A stretch of DNA of 64,000 nucleotides, taken from positions 62,001 through 126,000 of the forward strand of contig DATLOZ010000005.1 of assembly GCA_035535995.1 (NCBI GenBank), in the 5' to 3' direction. The notes under the pieces are model-generated. The model had not been told where the DNA came from. It did no database searches and saw only the letters and a list, made by a program, of their open reading frames with translations. This document shows positions 45,406 through 53,414 of this stretch, piece after piece; the first letter of the stretch is position 1, and every line of letters begins with the position of its first letter. Origin of the DNA: JANYCO01 sp035535995. Lineage in GTDB: Bacteria; Bacteroidota; Bacteroidia; Cytophagales; Cytophagaceae. A program made the translations under genes and the position numbers.

Positions 45406-45631
45406 ATATTCACAGAATAGCGTTATCCACTTTGCTTTTTTGCATAATATAGTTTAAATAAGTCATGTTGGTATTTTTATAATAATAAATACAAGCTGTA
45501 TATTATAAAAATTAAATAAAAAATTGCATTATTTATATTTTAATTTGTTTAAAAATAACATTTTAAAATTTTGCATAAGTATTAATTTCGGCTACTGATA
45601 AAAAAAACCTGGCATAACCAGGTTTGAGAAT

Positions 45632-46051
45632 TTAGTCCATTCCAGGAAATCGAAACATGATCCCTTTTGTTTCATTCCATCGGAGATAAGCATCGTAGTA
45701 TTTTCCTTTTTTCTTACTTTCAATGCCTACGATGAGTTTGGTTTCTTTTCCTGCTTTCAGATCTTCTATGTCTTCCGGATCGAGTTCTACTCCTCCTACT
45801 TTGGTAGGAACTGTATTTTTCTTTGGAGAAGAAGAAGAGGAAGATGTTTTCTTCGCCCCTTCCCTTTCCGGGAAACGGTATTTGAGTTGGCTACCATTCA
45901 TTTTCAAAAAAGCATCAAAAGCTTTACCGGTACGCTGACTGATAAATCCTTTGATCAAATCTGTTTCCTTGCCTTCGCTCAAAGCTTTGATTGCATTCTC
46001 GTCGAGCGTTACGCCCAGGACTACTGTGGGGATTTTTATTTCTTCTGACAT
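45632..46051 (-). CDS. Small protein with two copies of a DUF3945-like motif
   Basis: The 139-residue product from ATG 46051 ('MSEEIKIPTVVLGVTLD'); a TTG 48 bp upstream would overlap ppc. It has two tandem copies of one unit, 'ALSEGKETDLIKGFISQRTGKAFDAFLKMN.....KYRFP' and 'DLKAGKETKLIVGIESKKKGKYYDAYLRWN.....MFRFP', joined by a Ser/Lys-rich linker. The unit resembles the DUF3945/DUF4099 motif of Bacteroidota proteins linked to topoisomerases and mobile DNA. Its function is unknown. The start lies 5 bp past the ppc stop, so the two are co-transcribed. Confidence 0.7.
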   Translation of the reverse strand: MSEEIKIPTVVLGVTLDENAIKALSEGKETDLIKGFISQRTGKAFDAFLKMNGSQLKYRFPEREGAKKTSSSSSSPKKNTVPTKVGGVELDPEDIEDLKAGKETKLIVGIESKKKGKYYDAYLRWNETKGIMFRFPGMD

Positions 46052-46056
46052 GTTTA

Positions 46057-48636
46057 TTATGCGGAGTTTCTTTCTGCGTTGATGATTCCGAAGGAACAAC
46101 GCATTACTAATTTTTCATATACACTTTTCTGTTCCGCCTCAGACTTACTCTCATCGATCTCACGGATGCGGGTAAGAGCATGCTGCTGTATTGTAACCAA
46201 TGGCAATTCAATACGCTGGCGCATTTGGATCGATAGCTGGTCGATTGGTTTGTCACCCATCAGCGCTGATTCGCCGGTGAGCATTAATATATATTTTTTA
46301 GTGCGCTCAAATTCATCGTAGATCATATTCCACAAATCGCCATACACCGGATGTTTGGCTAGATAAGCAGTGAGTGGGAAGAACGATTTGTTCATCGCCA
46401 TTTCGCAATTGCCTAATAATGTTTTAAAGAAAAGAGAACTATTATACAATTGTTTTACTTCATCCCATTTGCCTGCTTCGTATAGTGTTTCGAATGCAGT
46501 TCCTACTCCGTAGTATCCTGTAACATTTTGTTTCAGTTGACTCCAGGAGCCCACGAATGGTACGGCACGCAGATCGTTTAGCGTAAGCTTCCCTGCGCTT
46601 CTTTTGGAAGGACGGCTTCCGATATTTGTTTCGGCATAATACCGGAGTGGACTGGCAAAATTTAAATACTCAAGGAATTTCGGATCGTTTTTCAAAATGG
46701 CAAACGCCTGGTAGCTTTCATCGGCGAGGGTTTGCAGCAGTTTGTCTTCTTTCGCAGTGAGTGTTACTTCTCTTTGAGAGAACAAAGCATTGCTGATACC
46801 GGCGTGCACAAGCTGTTCCATGTTGAATTGCGCCGCATCGATCGTTCCGAAATTGGAGCTGATCGTTTGTCCCTGGATAGTAAGTTGTATTTCTTTGCTT
46901 GCAATGTTGTTGCCCATCGAAGCGTAGAATTGGTGCGTCTTTCCGCCTCCTCTTGCCGGCGGCCCGCCGCGACCGTCAAAGAATACGACGTCTACATCGT
47001 ATTGCCTGGAAAGATAAGTAAGCTGTTCTTTCGCTTTATAAATACTCCAGTTTGCCATCAGGTAGCCTCCGTCCTTAGTGCCGTCGGAGAAACCGAGCAT
47101 GATGGTTTGTACATTTTTTCTTCTGGTCAGATGTTTTCTATACACTTCATTTTCATAAAGCGCTTTCATTACATCTGGTGCGTTGCGCAGGTCTTCGATA
47201 GTTTCAAAAAGCGGAACGATACCAAGACTGATCTTTTCACGTTTCCATCCGCAAAGGTGGAATAATGCATATACTTCCATCACATCCAGCGCGCTGGTAG
47301 TATGACTGATGATGTAGCGGTGGCAACCCTCTTCCCCATTGAATTTCTGAATCGTCTGGATCGCGCCCATTGTGTAGATGGTATCGCGGTACAATTCATT
47401 TTCAATAGTATCAGGATCGAGCGCTTCTTTTACTTTCAGCAACGCAGTAATTTTGTCGTTGTCGGAAAGTGTTTTATAATTTTTAGGAAGCGCATCGGTA
47501 TGTTCGGCTATGTATTCAATCGTCTGCTTGTGAATCGAGCTATCCTGGCGAATATCCAGTGATGCGAAGTACAAGCCAAACATTTCTATCTTACTGATGA
47601 TACGGTCTATGAAGTTGATGAAAAGTCCGTTGTGCTCAGCGGCTACGACGTCACGTATTTGATTGAATACTTTGAGAAGTTCTCCTTTTGTGATATCAGC
47701 TTTGTGTCCGGGAATGAAGAGATTGTTATAAAGTTTATCTTCCAGTTTGCTTAGCTCGCTGTATACGTCTTTGAATGTAAGTCTTCTTTTCAAACGACGT
47801 ACATCGATGTAATAGCTTTTGATAATGGCGCTGCGCAGAGACTCTGCTACTTTCAGCGTGGTGTCTGATTTTACAAATGGGTTTCCATCGCGGTCTCCGC
47901 CTGGCCAGAAGCCCATACGGATCAATGGATTGTTAGGATCAATGGAGCCGGGGAATTCATTTTTTAAATACGAAAGAATATTTCCTCCGGCTTGATAGAA
48001 AACGTTTTCCAAAAACCAGATTAGACTTATAGCTTCATCGTACGGAGTAGGTTTTTGTTTTTTGTAGAAAGGTGTTTTACCTAATTGTTGCAGGTAAGTA
48101 TTGACTAAGGCTGTGTTATCATTTACCAATGCTTTGGCAAGATCGTGAATGATGCCGAGAACTTCGCTGGTGTAGAACTGAGTGGGGTGAGCTGTCAAGA
48201 CCAGGCGTACCGAAAAGTCTTTCAGTTTTTCTACAAGCATTTCATGCGATTCGCTGGTCACTACTTCTGATTGAAGGTGTTTGAGCGTACCAGGGCCCGT
48301 CATATCGTTGATCTGGCTGAAGGCAGCATCTTCCAATGCATCGAAAAGTACTACTTGGCGTTCGGCATATTGCACAAAACGGAAAAGAAGTTCGATCTGC
48401 TCTTCTTCGTTTTTGTAGGTAGTGTATTGTTTCAGAAATCCGTTGATAATATCGGTCGGGCTATAGTTTTTTGAAAACCCTTCTTCGCAGTGAAGTAAAA
48501 AAAGCGAAAGTAAAACGCCTGTTTTTTCTACACGGTGAAAAGGAAGTGCTGTAAACAAACTATTGTAAAGTTGGAATTTAATTCCGACCAGATTTTTAAA
48601 TACCTGGAGTTTAGCATTGTTGGTAGAAGTGCCCAT
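46057..48636 (-). CDS. ppc: Phosphoenolpyruvate carboxylase
   Basis: A full-length 859-residue enzyme with the two Prosite signatures: 'VRLVLTAHPTQFYT', with the active His, and 'VVFFDGRGGPPARGGGKTHQ', with the loop Gly/Arg motif. 'MIGFSDGTKDGGYLMANW' type and 'PLRYYAETNIGSRPSKR' segments are also present. It adds bicarbonate to PEP to make oxaloacetate, refilling the TCA cycle. The product is near the usual 850-960 length. The start ATG at 48636 is clear, and the gene lies upstream of the small DUF protein gene on the same strand. Confidence 0.95.
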   Translation of the reverse strand: MGTSTNNAKLQVFKNLVGIKFQLYNSLFTALPFHRVEKTGVLLSLFLLHCEEGFSKNYSPTDIINGFLKQYTTYKNEEEQIELLFRFVQYAERQVVLFDALEDAAFSQINDMTGPGTLKHLQSEVVTSESHEMLVEKLKDFSVRLVLTAHPTQFYTSEVLGIIHDLAKALVNDNTALVNTYLQQLGKTPFYKKQKPTPYDEAISLIWFLENVFYQAGGNILSYLKNEFPGSIDPNNPLIRMGFWPGGDRDGNPFVKSDTTLKVAESLRSAIIKSYYIDVRRLKRRLTFKDVYSELSKLEDKLYNNLFIPGHKADITKGELLKVFNQIRDVVAAEHNGLFINFIDRIISKIEMFGLYFASLDIRQDSSIHKQTIEYIAEHTDALPKNYKTLSDNDKITALLKVKEALDPDTIENELYRDTIYTMGAIQTIQKFNGEEGCHRYIISHTTSALDVMEVYALFHLCGWKREKISLGIVPLFETIEDLRNAPDVMKALYENEVYRKHLTRRKNVQTIMLGFSDGTKDGGYLMANWSIYKAKEQLTYLSRQYDVDVVFFDGRGGPPARGGGKTHQFYASMGNNIASKEIQLTIQGQTISSNFGTIDAAQFNMEQLVHAGISNALFSQREVTLTAKEDKLLQTLADESYQAFAILKNDPKFLEYLNFASPLRYYAETNIGSRPSKRSAGKLTLNDLRAVPFVGSWSQLKQNVTGYYGVGTAFETLYEAGKWDEVKQLYNSSLFFKTLLGNCEMAMNKSFFPLTAYLAKHPVYGDLWNMIYDEFERTKKYILMLTGESALMGDKPIDQLSIQMRQRIELPLVTIQQHALTRIREIDESKSEAEQKSVYEKLVMRCSFGIINAERNSA

Positions 48637-49003
48637 CCGATAACGATATATTTTTAAACAAAAAAGCGTTGTTGCCTTTTGTATTCGAAGATTTTTACTT
48701 TTAAGGGCTGAAACTACATTAAAAAATACAAAAAAACCAGTTTATTTAAATCTTAAAAAAATTATAGCTAAAAATTTCACCTTTTCCTTCAGTTTTTGAT
48801 ACTTTTTCGCTCTTTTATTCAGTTTTTTATGCTTAAATGCAAATAATGTATAAAGATTAGAATACGATGTTAGATAATGTTTTAATTTTTTAGCAAAAAA
48901 AGATAATTAGAGAAGTTAGAATAAAATTAGAAAAAACTTAGAACAGTCTAATTTTAGAAAAATATAAAAAATCGTAATTGACTGAAATTGTTGATATTTG
49001 AAT
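48637..49003. other. Intergenic region, AT-rich
   Basis: About 370 bp of AT-rich DNA between gapA and ppc. No gene, hairpin or repeat recognised beyond the gapA terminator that follows. Confidence 0.4.
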
Positions 49004-49043
49004 ATAAAAAAACAGTGAACAAAGTTTCCTCTATTCACTGTTT
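49004..49043 (-). terminator. Terminator after gapA
   Basis: Stem AACAGTGAA/TTCACTGTT followed by T-tract on the minus strand, just past the gapA stop. Confidence 0.75.
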
Positions 49044-49065
49044 GGGTGTTTATGTTTAAGTAAAA

Positions 49066-50073
49066 TTATTTTACTGTGTTCATATGCACGATCAGGTCTA
49101 CCAGTTTGTTTGAGTAGCCCCACTCGTTGTCATACCAAGATACAACTTTTACGAATGTATCGCTCAATTGAATACCTGCTTTTGCATCGAAGATAGAAGT
49201 TCTTGCGTCGCCCAGGAAGTCAGTAGAAACTACTTCGTCTTCAGTATAACCAAGAATACCTTTCATTTCACCTTCAGAAGCTTCTTTCATAGCTTTCTTG
49301 ATGTCTTCGTATTTTGCTGGTTTCTCTAGTCTTGCAGTAAGGTCTACTACAGAAACGTCTGGAGTAGGCACTCTGAATGACATACCAGTAAGTTTACCTT
49401 TCAGGGAAGGGATTACAAGTCCTACGGCTTTAGCAGCACCTGTAGAAGAAGGGATGATATTTTGGTAAGCACCACGTCCGCCTCTCCAGTCTTTCATAGA
49501 AGGACCGTCTACGGTTTTCTGAGTAGCAGTAGCTGCGTGAATAGTAGACATCAGACCTTCAAGGATACCGAATTTATCGTGCAGTACTTTTGCGATTGGA
49601 GCAAGACAGTTGGTAGTACATGAAGCGTTGGAAACAACGGTCATGTCTTTTGTATAGCTTTTGTTGTTTACACCCATTACGAATGTAGGGGTATCGTCTT
49701 TAGCAGGGGCAGAAAGCACAACGCGTTTTGCACCGGCAGCAATGTGTTTAGCGGCAGATTCTTTATCAAGGAATAGACCAGTAGATTCTACTACGTACTC
49801 TGCTCCTATATCGCCCCATTTCAGGTTGGAAGGATCTTTCTCCGCTGTTACACGGATAGCGTTTCCGTCTACTACTAGTTTACCGTCTTTTACAGACACT
49901 TCACCGTTAAAACGTCCGTGTGTAGAATCGTATTTAAGCATATAAGCCATATATTCTACATCTATAAGATCGTTGATACCAACTACTTCAATATTAGGAT
50001 TGTGAATAGCAGCGCGGAAAACTAATCTTCCAATTCTACCAAATCCATTGATTCCGACTTTGATTTTTGACAT
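49066..50073 (-). CDS. gapA: Glyceraldehyde-3-phosphate dehydrogenase (type I)
   Basis: The 335-residue enzyme from ATG 50073 ('MSKIKVGINGFGRIGRLVFR'). Catalytic Cys152 is in 'SNASCTTNCLAP'; the His partner is in 'TIHAATATQK', and the NAD Rossmann motif GxGxxG is at 9-14. An in-frame extension of 56 residues upstream runs through the promoter region and is not used. It makes 1,3-bisphosphoglycerate in glycolysis. The gene is divergent from tRNA-Glu, with their promoters sharing the 170 bp between them. Confidence 0.95.
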   Translation of the reverse strand: MSKIKVGINGFGRIGRLVFRAAIHNPNIEVVGINDLIDVEYMAYMLKYDSTHGRFNGEVSVKDGKLVVDGNAIRVTAEKDPSNLKWGDIGAEYVVESTGLFLDKESAAKHIAAGAKRVVLSAPAKDDTPTFVMGVNNKSYTKDMTVVSNASCTTNCLAPIAKVLHDKFGILEGLMSTIHAATATQKTVDGPSMKDWRGGRGAYQNIIPSSTGAAKAVGLVIPSLKGKLTGMSFRVPTPDVSVVDLTARLEKPAKYEDIKKAMKEASEGEMKGILGYTEDEVVSTDFLGDARTSIFDAKAGIQLSDTFVKVVSWYDNEWGYSNKLVDLIVHMNTVK

Positions 50074-50194
50074 AACCTTTAGTTTATAAATTATAATTAG
50101 TTGTTGAAAAAGGAGCCCAAACATACGATATGTAATAACTAAAATCAAGAATTTTACCTGTTGGAAAAATATTTTAATTTTTTTTGAGGGAGAT

Positions 50195-50225
50195 TTTGGC
50201 AAAAATAAAATTTCTCCTACCTTTG
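50195..50225 (+). promoter_or_regulatory. Promoter of tRNA-Glu
   Basis: TTTG at 50195-50198 and TACCTTTG at 50218-50225 with 19 bp between match the Bacteroidota -33/-7 consensus (TTTG, TAnnTTTG). The tRNA starts 20 bp after the -7 box. Confidence 0.8.
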
Positions 50226-50245
50226 CGCCACCAAAAAACAAAAAT

Positions 50246-50317
50246 GGTGCTATCGTCTAGGGGTTAGGACGTCAGGTTTTCATCCTGGTAACCGGGGTTC
50301 GATTCCCCGTAGCACTA
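50246..50317 (+). tRNA. tRNA-Glu(UUC)
   Basis: A complete 72-nt cloverleaf. The acceptor stem is GGTGCTA/TAGCACT, with a G-T first pair and discriminator A. The anticodon stem TCAGG/CCTGG carries loop TTTTCAT with anticodon TTC at 50279-50281, and the T-arm has GGTTCGATTCC. The CCA is not encoded. A promoter precedes it and a hairpin terminator follows. tRNA genes are frequent island integration sites; the AT-rich module downstream fits that, but no att repeat was found. Confidence 0.95.
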
Positions 50318-50319
50318 CA

Positions 50320-50352
50320 AAGCCCATGAGAAATCATGGGCTTTTATTTTTT
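50320..50352 (+). terminator. Terminator of tRNA-Glu
   Basis: Stem AAGCCCATGA/TCATGGGCTT followed by a T-rich tract, 3 bp after the tRNA. Confidence 0.85.
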
Positions 50353-50354
50353 TA

Positions 50355-50412
50355 CTCAATACTGTTGCTGTTGCTCTTGCTGACAGTGTCAGCAAGAGCA
50401 ACAGCAACAGTA
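50355..50412. repeat. Dyad repeat TTGCTGTTGCTCTTGCTG, copy 2
   Basis: Near-perfect inverted repeat with 23-28 bp arms and a 7 bp loop (ACAGTGT). Same element as 40161-40235. Confidence 0.75.
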
Positions 50413-51002
50413 GCCAAATTCACACTCTCACTCTAGACTTTTACCCATATAATTAATAAACTGTCAGAGTGAGTTGGATTGTGAGTGTTGGCTTCCATCG
50501 AAAATGTTGTAGGTAGTTTAATGGGCTCTGCGCCATTCAGACTTCAGTTTATCTTGAGTTCGTAATCATGAAGACTACGAACAACGGAGGTTAAAGATTA
50601 GACTTTAAATATTCCCTTTCTAAAAGGCTGCTAAATTTTTAGCAGCCTTTTAGTTCTCAATACTCACACTTTTGCCCCTAATCAATAAGCGGACATAATT
50701 CTTCGTGGAAACGTTGTGCTTTGGCCAAAGCACGATTAAGCAATTCACTAACTTTTGGTAGTTTATTATTTTTTTTATACATCTATTTATTAATAGAATA
50801 TTATGTATATTATTTTAATTATTTATTATACAGATGTTTATATTTATTTTTATACTTATTTTTTCTTATTGTTATCAATGGTTTAAGTGGATTTTTATTT
50901 TTAAATTATTGATTTTAAGTATAATAAATATGTTTATAATGTGTTTATAATTTCTATTGTATAATAGATGTAATTATATTAATTTTGAAAAAAAAATATA
51001 CT
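50413..51002. other. Possible structured non-coding transcript and AT-rich leader
   Basis: The first 240 bp have several hairpins: CACTCTCACTC/GAGTGTT-type arms, ATGGGCTCTGCGCCAT, and GTTCGTAATCATGAAGACTACGAAC. They end in a strong terminator at 50620-50653, the layout of a small RNA gene. After it come a repeat word (CTCAATACTCACAC), a palindrome GTGCTTTGGCCAAAGCAC near 50718-50735, and about 250 bp of very AT-rich DNA that probably holds the promoter of the three-gene module. Confidence 0.4.
50620..50653 (+). terminator. Strong rho-independent terminator
   Basis: Stem CTAAAAGGCTGCTAAA/TTTAGCAGCCTTTTAG with T-rich flanks, not preceded by any protein gene on the plus strand. It supports a non-coding RNA ending here, or shields the next module from read-through. 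Confidence 0.8.
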
Positions 51003-51587
51003 ATGGACAATCAACAAGATTTAGAACTCAAAGCATTATTAAGTTGCACTCAAGCTCTTGATGTATTGACTCCTGAGGCTAGACAAAGAGTCTTAGATTA
51101 TATATCAAGTAGGTTTAAAATAACGCCTTTAACGCAACCTAAAAAAAATAACCAAGAAGAGTTAAAAGAAGAAAAGACACCTGAAAAAGAGAATGAAAGT
51201 TCAAAAAAAACCATAAAAACAAAGCAAGCTGCAAGGAAAGTATCTAAAAATTTCAAGGTGGAAGAAATAAATTTCTATCCTGATGGAAAAGAAAAATTAA
51301 AGGATTTTTACAATAAATATTCACCTAAGAATTTTTTCGAGAAGAATTTACTTTTTGTGTATTATTTAAAAGAAATAATAAATGTAGAAACTATTACTCC
51401 TGATCATATATATTCTTGTTATAAACACACAGGACAAAAAGTACCAGGAAATTTATATCAAAGTCTAGTCGATACAGGAATACGTAAAGGTTGGATTGAT
51501 ACAAAAAATACAAGTAATATTGGTCTCTTGATCCATGGAGAAAATTATGTAGAACATGAAATGTTAAATGAACAAGAAAAAAAATAA
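51003..51587 (+). CDS. Uncharacterised protein, first of a three-gene module (paralogue A)
   Basis: The 194-residue product from ATG 51003; a TTG 18 bp upstream is also in frame. Three parts are seen: an N-terminal helical segment, 'ALLSCTQALDVLTPEARQRVLDYISSRF', typical of a small dimerisation or regulatory helix pair; a Lys/Glu-rich linker; and a C-terminal domain from about residue 95 ('NLLFVYYLKEIINVETITPDHIYSCYK'), ending in 'RKGWIDTKNTSNIGLLIHGENYVEHEM', that looks like a winged helix. There is no catalytic motif. Its last base overlaps the start of the next, related gene (TAATG). AT-rich codon use differs from the flanking housekeeping genes. Confidence 0.7.
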   Translation: MDNQQDLELKALLSCTQALDVLTPEARQRVLDYISSRFKITPLTQPKKNNQEELKEEKTPEKENESSKKTIKTKQAARKVSKNFKVEEINFYPDGKEKLKDFYNKYSPKNFFEKNLLFVYYLKEIINVETITPDHIYSCYKHTGQKVPGNLYQSLVDTGIRKGWIDTKNTSNIGLLIHGENYVEHEMLNEQEKK

Positions 51588-52201
51588 TGGCTAAAAGTAA
51601 TATTATGGAAGTAGACAATGAATTAAAGGCCTTGACTGAATGCCATGCTCTTTTATCAGTTCTTGATGATGAAACGAAAAATCGAGTTCTCAATTGGTTG
51701 ATTACAAAATTCAATTTAAAAATGGAATTATCAACCAAAATTGCTGATTCAAACAATACCTACAATGTTAATAAATTGAATCAACCAGCTATTGCTGATT
51801 CAAAATCTAATTCAAAAGCAAATAAAAAAGGGAAGCCTAAAGAACAAAAAAGCAAAGGTAAAGGAATTAATTATAAATTTTTAGCAGATTTAAATTTTAA
51901 ACCCAAGGGAAAGGAATCGTTAGAAGAGTTTATTACTAAAAATAGATTTGAAAGTAATCCAGAAAAAATATTAGGCATAATTTATTATTGCAAAGAAATA
52001 CTCAAAATAGATCAGGTAAACATGGATCATATTTTTACTGGATTAAAAGAGATTAAAACACCAATACCCACGTCATTTTATCAAGTTGTTGTGAATATAA
52101 AAAATAGAAATCATTGGATAGTATTTGATAAAACAGATGATATAAGCTTGTCTATACAAGGCTCTAATTATTTGGAGTATGACTTGCCAAAGAAAAAATA
52201 A
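51587..52201 (+). CDS. Uncharacterised protein, second of the module (paralogue B)
   Basis: A 204-residue protein with the same plan as its upstream neighbour: N-terminal 'ALTECHALLSVLDDETKNRVLNWLITKF', a longer basic linker with 'KANKKGKPKEQKSKGKGI', and a C-terminal domain with 'IIYYCKEILKIDQVNMDHIFTGLK' and 'NHWIVFDKTDDISLSIQGSNYLEYDL'. The start codon overlaps the previous stop by one base, so translation is coupled. A duplicated gene pair with diverged linkers suggests a heteromeric complex. The positive linker may contact nucleic acid. Confidence 0.7.
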   Translation: MAKSNIMEVDNELKALTECHALLSVLDDETKNRVLNWLITKFNLKMELSTKIADSNNTYNVNKLNQPAIADSKSNSKANKKGKPKEQKSKGKGINYKFLADLNFKPKGKESLEEFITKNRFESNPEKILGIIYYCKEILKIDQVNMDHIFTGLKEIKTPIPTSFYQVVVNIKNRNHWIVFDKTDDISLSIQGSNYLEYDLPKKK

Positions 52202-52275
52202 AGAGATTAATTCGAAAAGAAATAAATCTAAGTATTAAACAAAACAGTAAACTTTCCCTACATAAATAATTAAGT

Positions 52276-53028
52276 ATGAATTTGGATTATGATACTCTTA
52301 TTGGTAAGGTTGAAAAATTTAAAGACTTATCACAAGTTGAACAGGTAAAACATATCGCATATTTCCATACTATAGTTGGGAAAAAAGAAGAATTTACATC
52401 TACTTCTGTTGGTGATATCTTTGATGATGAGAGTTTAAGTAGACCATCAAATGTCACACATTGCTTAAATATTCTTGCATCTAAAAAACAAGCAATACTT
52501 TTAAAGAAGGCTAATGTATATCGTTTTGAGAAAGGTGTAAAGAAAGAGCTAGATGCACTCTTTTTGGATAAGAAACATGTTCAAGCAATTTCTCAAGCAT
52601 TAAGAGGGTTATTGCCTAAAGTTACAAGCACAGAACAACGTTCATTCTTAGAAGAAGCTATTCTCTGTTACGAAGTAAAAGCATATAGAGCAGCTATTGT
52701 GATGACATGGCTTCTTACTATGGATTTACTTTATGAATTTGTAATTAATAATAAGTTGGCAGAGTTTAATGCTGCTGCTGCTAAAAATAATTCATTCAAA
52801 AATACCGTTTTTAATAGTAAAGATGATTTTTCAAGTATGAAAGAAAATAACTTTATTATGCTATTAGGTTCCGCATCAATTATAACTGGGGATCAAAAGA
52901 AAATGTTAGAAGAAAAGTTAGGAATTAGAAATACTGCTGCTCATCCTAATACTATTGAAATAAGAGAATCTAAAGTCACTAATTTTATAGAAGACTTAAT
53001 TCCTAATATTATTTCAAAATTCCAATAA
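52276..53028 (+). CDS. HEPN-motif protein with winged-helix-like N-terminus, third of the module
   Basis: A 250-residue protein. Residues about 20-95 ('HIAYFHTIVGKKEEFTSTSVGDIF', 'SRPSNVTHCLNILASKKQAIL') resemble the C-terminal domain of the two upstream proteins. Residues about 120-250 are all-helical with 'AYRAAIVMTWLLTMDLLYEFV' and end in 'LGIRNTAAHPN', which matches the R-x4-H RNase motif of HEPN domains (Arg218, Asn219, His223). HEPN proteins are RNases or RNA-binding partners in toxin-antitoxin, CRISPR and Abi systems. It lies 74 bp after paralogue B. RNase activity is inferred from the motif only. Confidence 0.65.
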   Translation: MNLDYDTLIGKVEKFKDLSQVEQVKHIAYFHTIVGKKEEFTSTSVGDIFDDESLSRPSNVTHCLNILASKKQAILLKKANVYRFEKGVKKELDALFLDKKHVQAISQALRGLLPKVTSTEQRSFLEEAILCYEVKAYRAAIVMTWLLTMDLLYEFVINNKLAEFNAAAAKNNSFKNTVFNSKDDFSSMKENNFIMLLGSASIITGDQKKMLEEKLGIRNTAAHPNTIEIRESKVTNFIEDLIPNIISKFQ

Positions 53029-53172
53029 TTATTTTCTCCCCAAAATTAACTTAATTACACTCTTATTTAGAAGACTTTTTAAATAAGAAAAATTAAAATA
53101 TTAACTATTTAATAGAGAGTAAGTTTACTACAAAAAAGTTCGATAATCTGACCCTCCAGTCTACAAAATCAG

Positions 53173-53352
53173 TATCGAGTGTGAGCGCGAGTATAGAGAA
53201 ACTCAAAGTTCACACTCGATGTTTTTTTATACCAGGCTGATTTTGTCCTCCCTACTCGCGCTCGCACTGCATACTTGTCCTGAAGTTTTAATAAACAATA
53301 AAGTCTTTCTTAGTAAAAAGTTTTGGTGTTCTGTGTGCCACAGAACACGGTG
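53173..53352. repeat. About 180 bp direct repeat, copy 1 (upstream of the SBBP gene)
   Basis: Begins with a hairpin (ATCGAGTGTGAG / TTCACACTCGAT), then GTCCTCCCTACTCGCGCTCG, then a block ending 'GTTTTGGTGTTCTGTGTGCC' and CACAGAACACGGTG. The same order of blocks lies at 56244-56422. The last 75 bp or so are nearly identical in both copies. Confidence 0.75.
53328..53346. repeat. 19-bp palindrome, copy 2 of 3
   Basis: GTTCTGTGTGCCACAGAAC, at the end of the direct repeat; same as 26140-26158. Confidence 0.75.
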
Positions 53353-53414
53353 GAGAGAAAAAAGATTTGTTCTAATAATTGCGTAACTTTGGATGTTCTC
53401 TTAATTATTTTGCT

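Noticed and set aside
40161..50412. Dyad repeats as a CRISPR array
   Set aside because: Repeats are inverted, not direct, lack spacers and lie 10 kb apart.
50246..53028. Integration att site between tRNA-Glu and the HEPN module
   Set aside because: I did not find a repeat of the tRNA 3' end downstream, and there is no integrase in the window, so the island idea rests on position and base use only.
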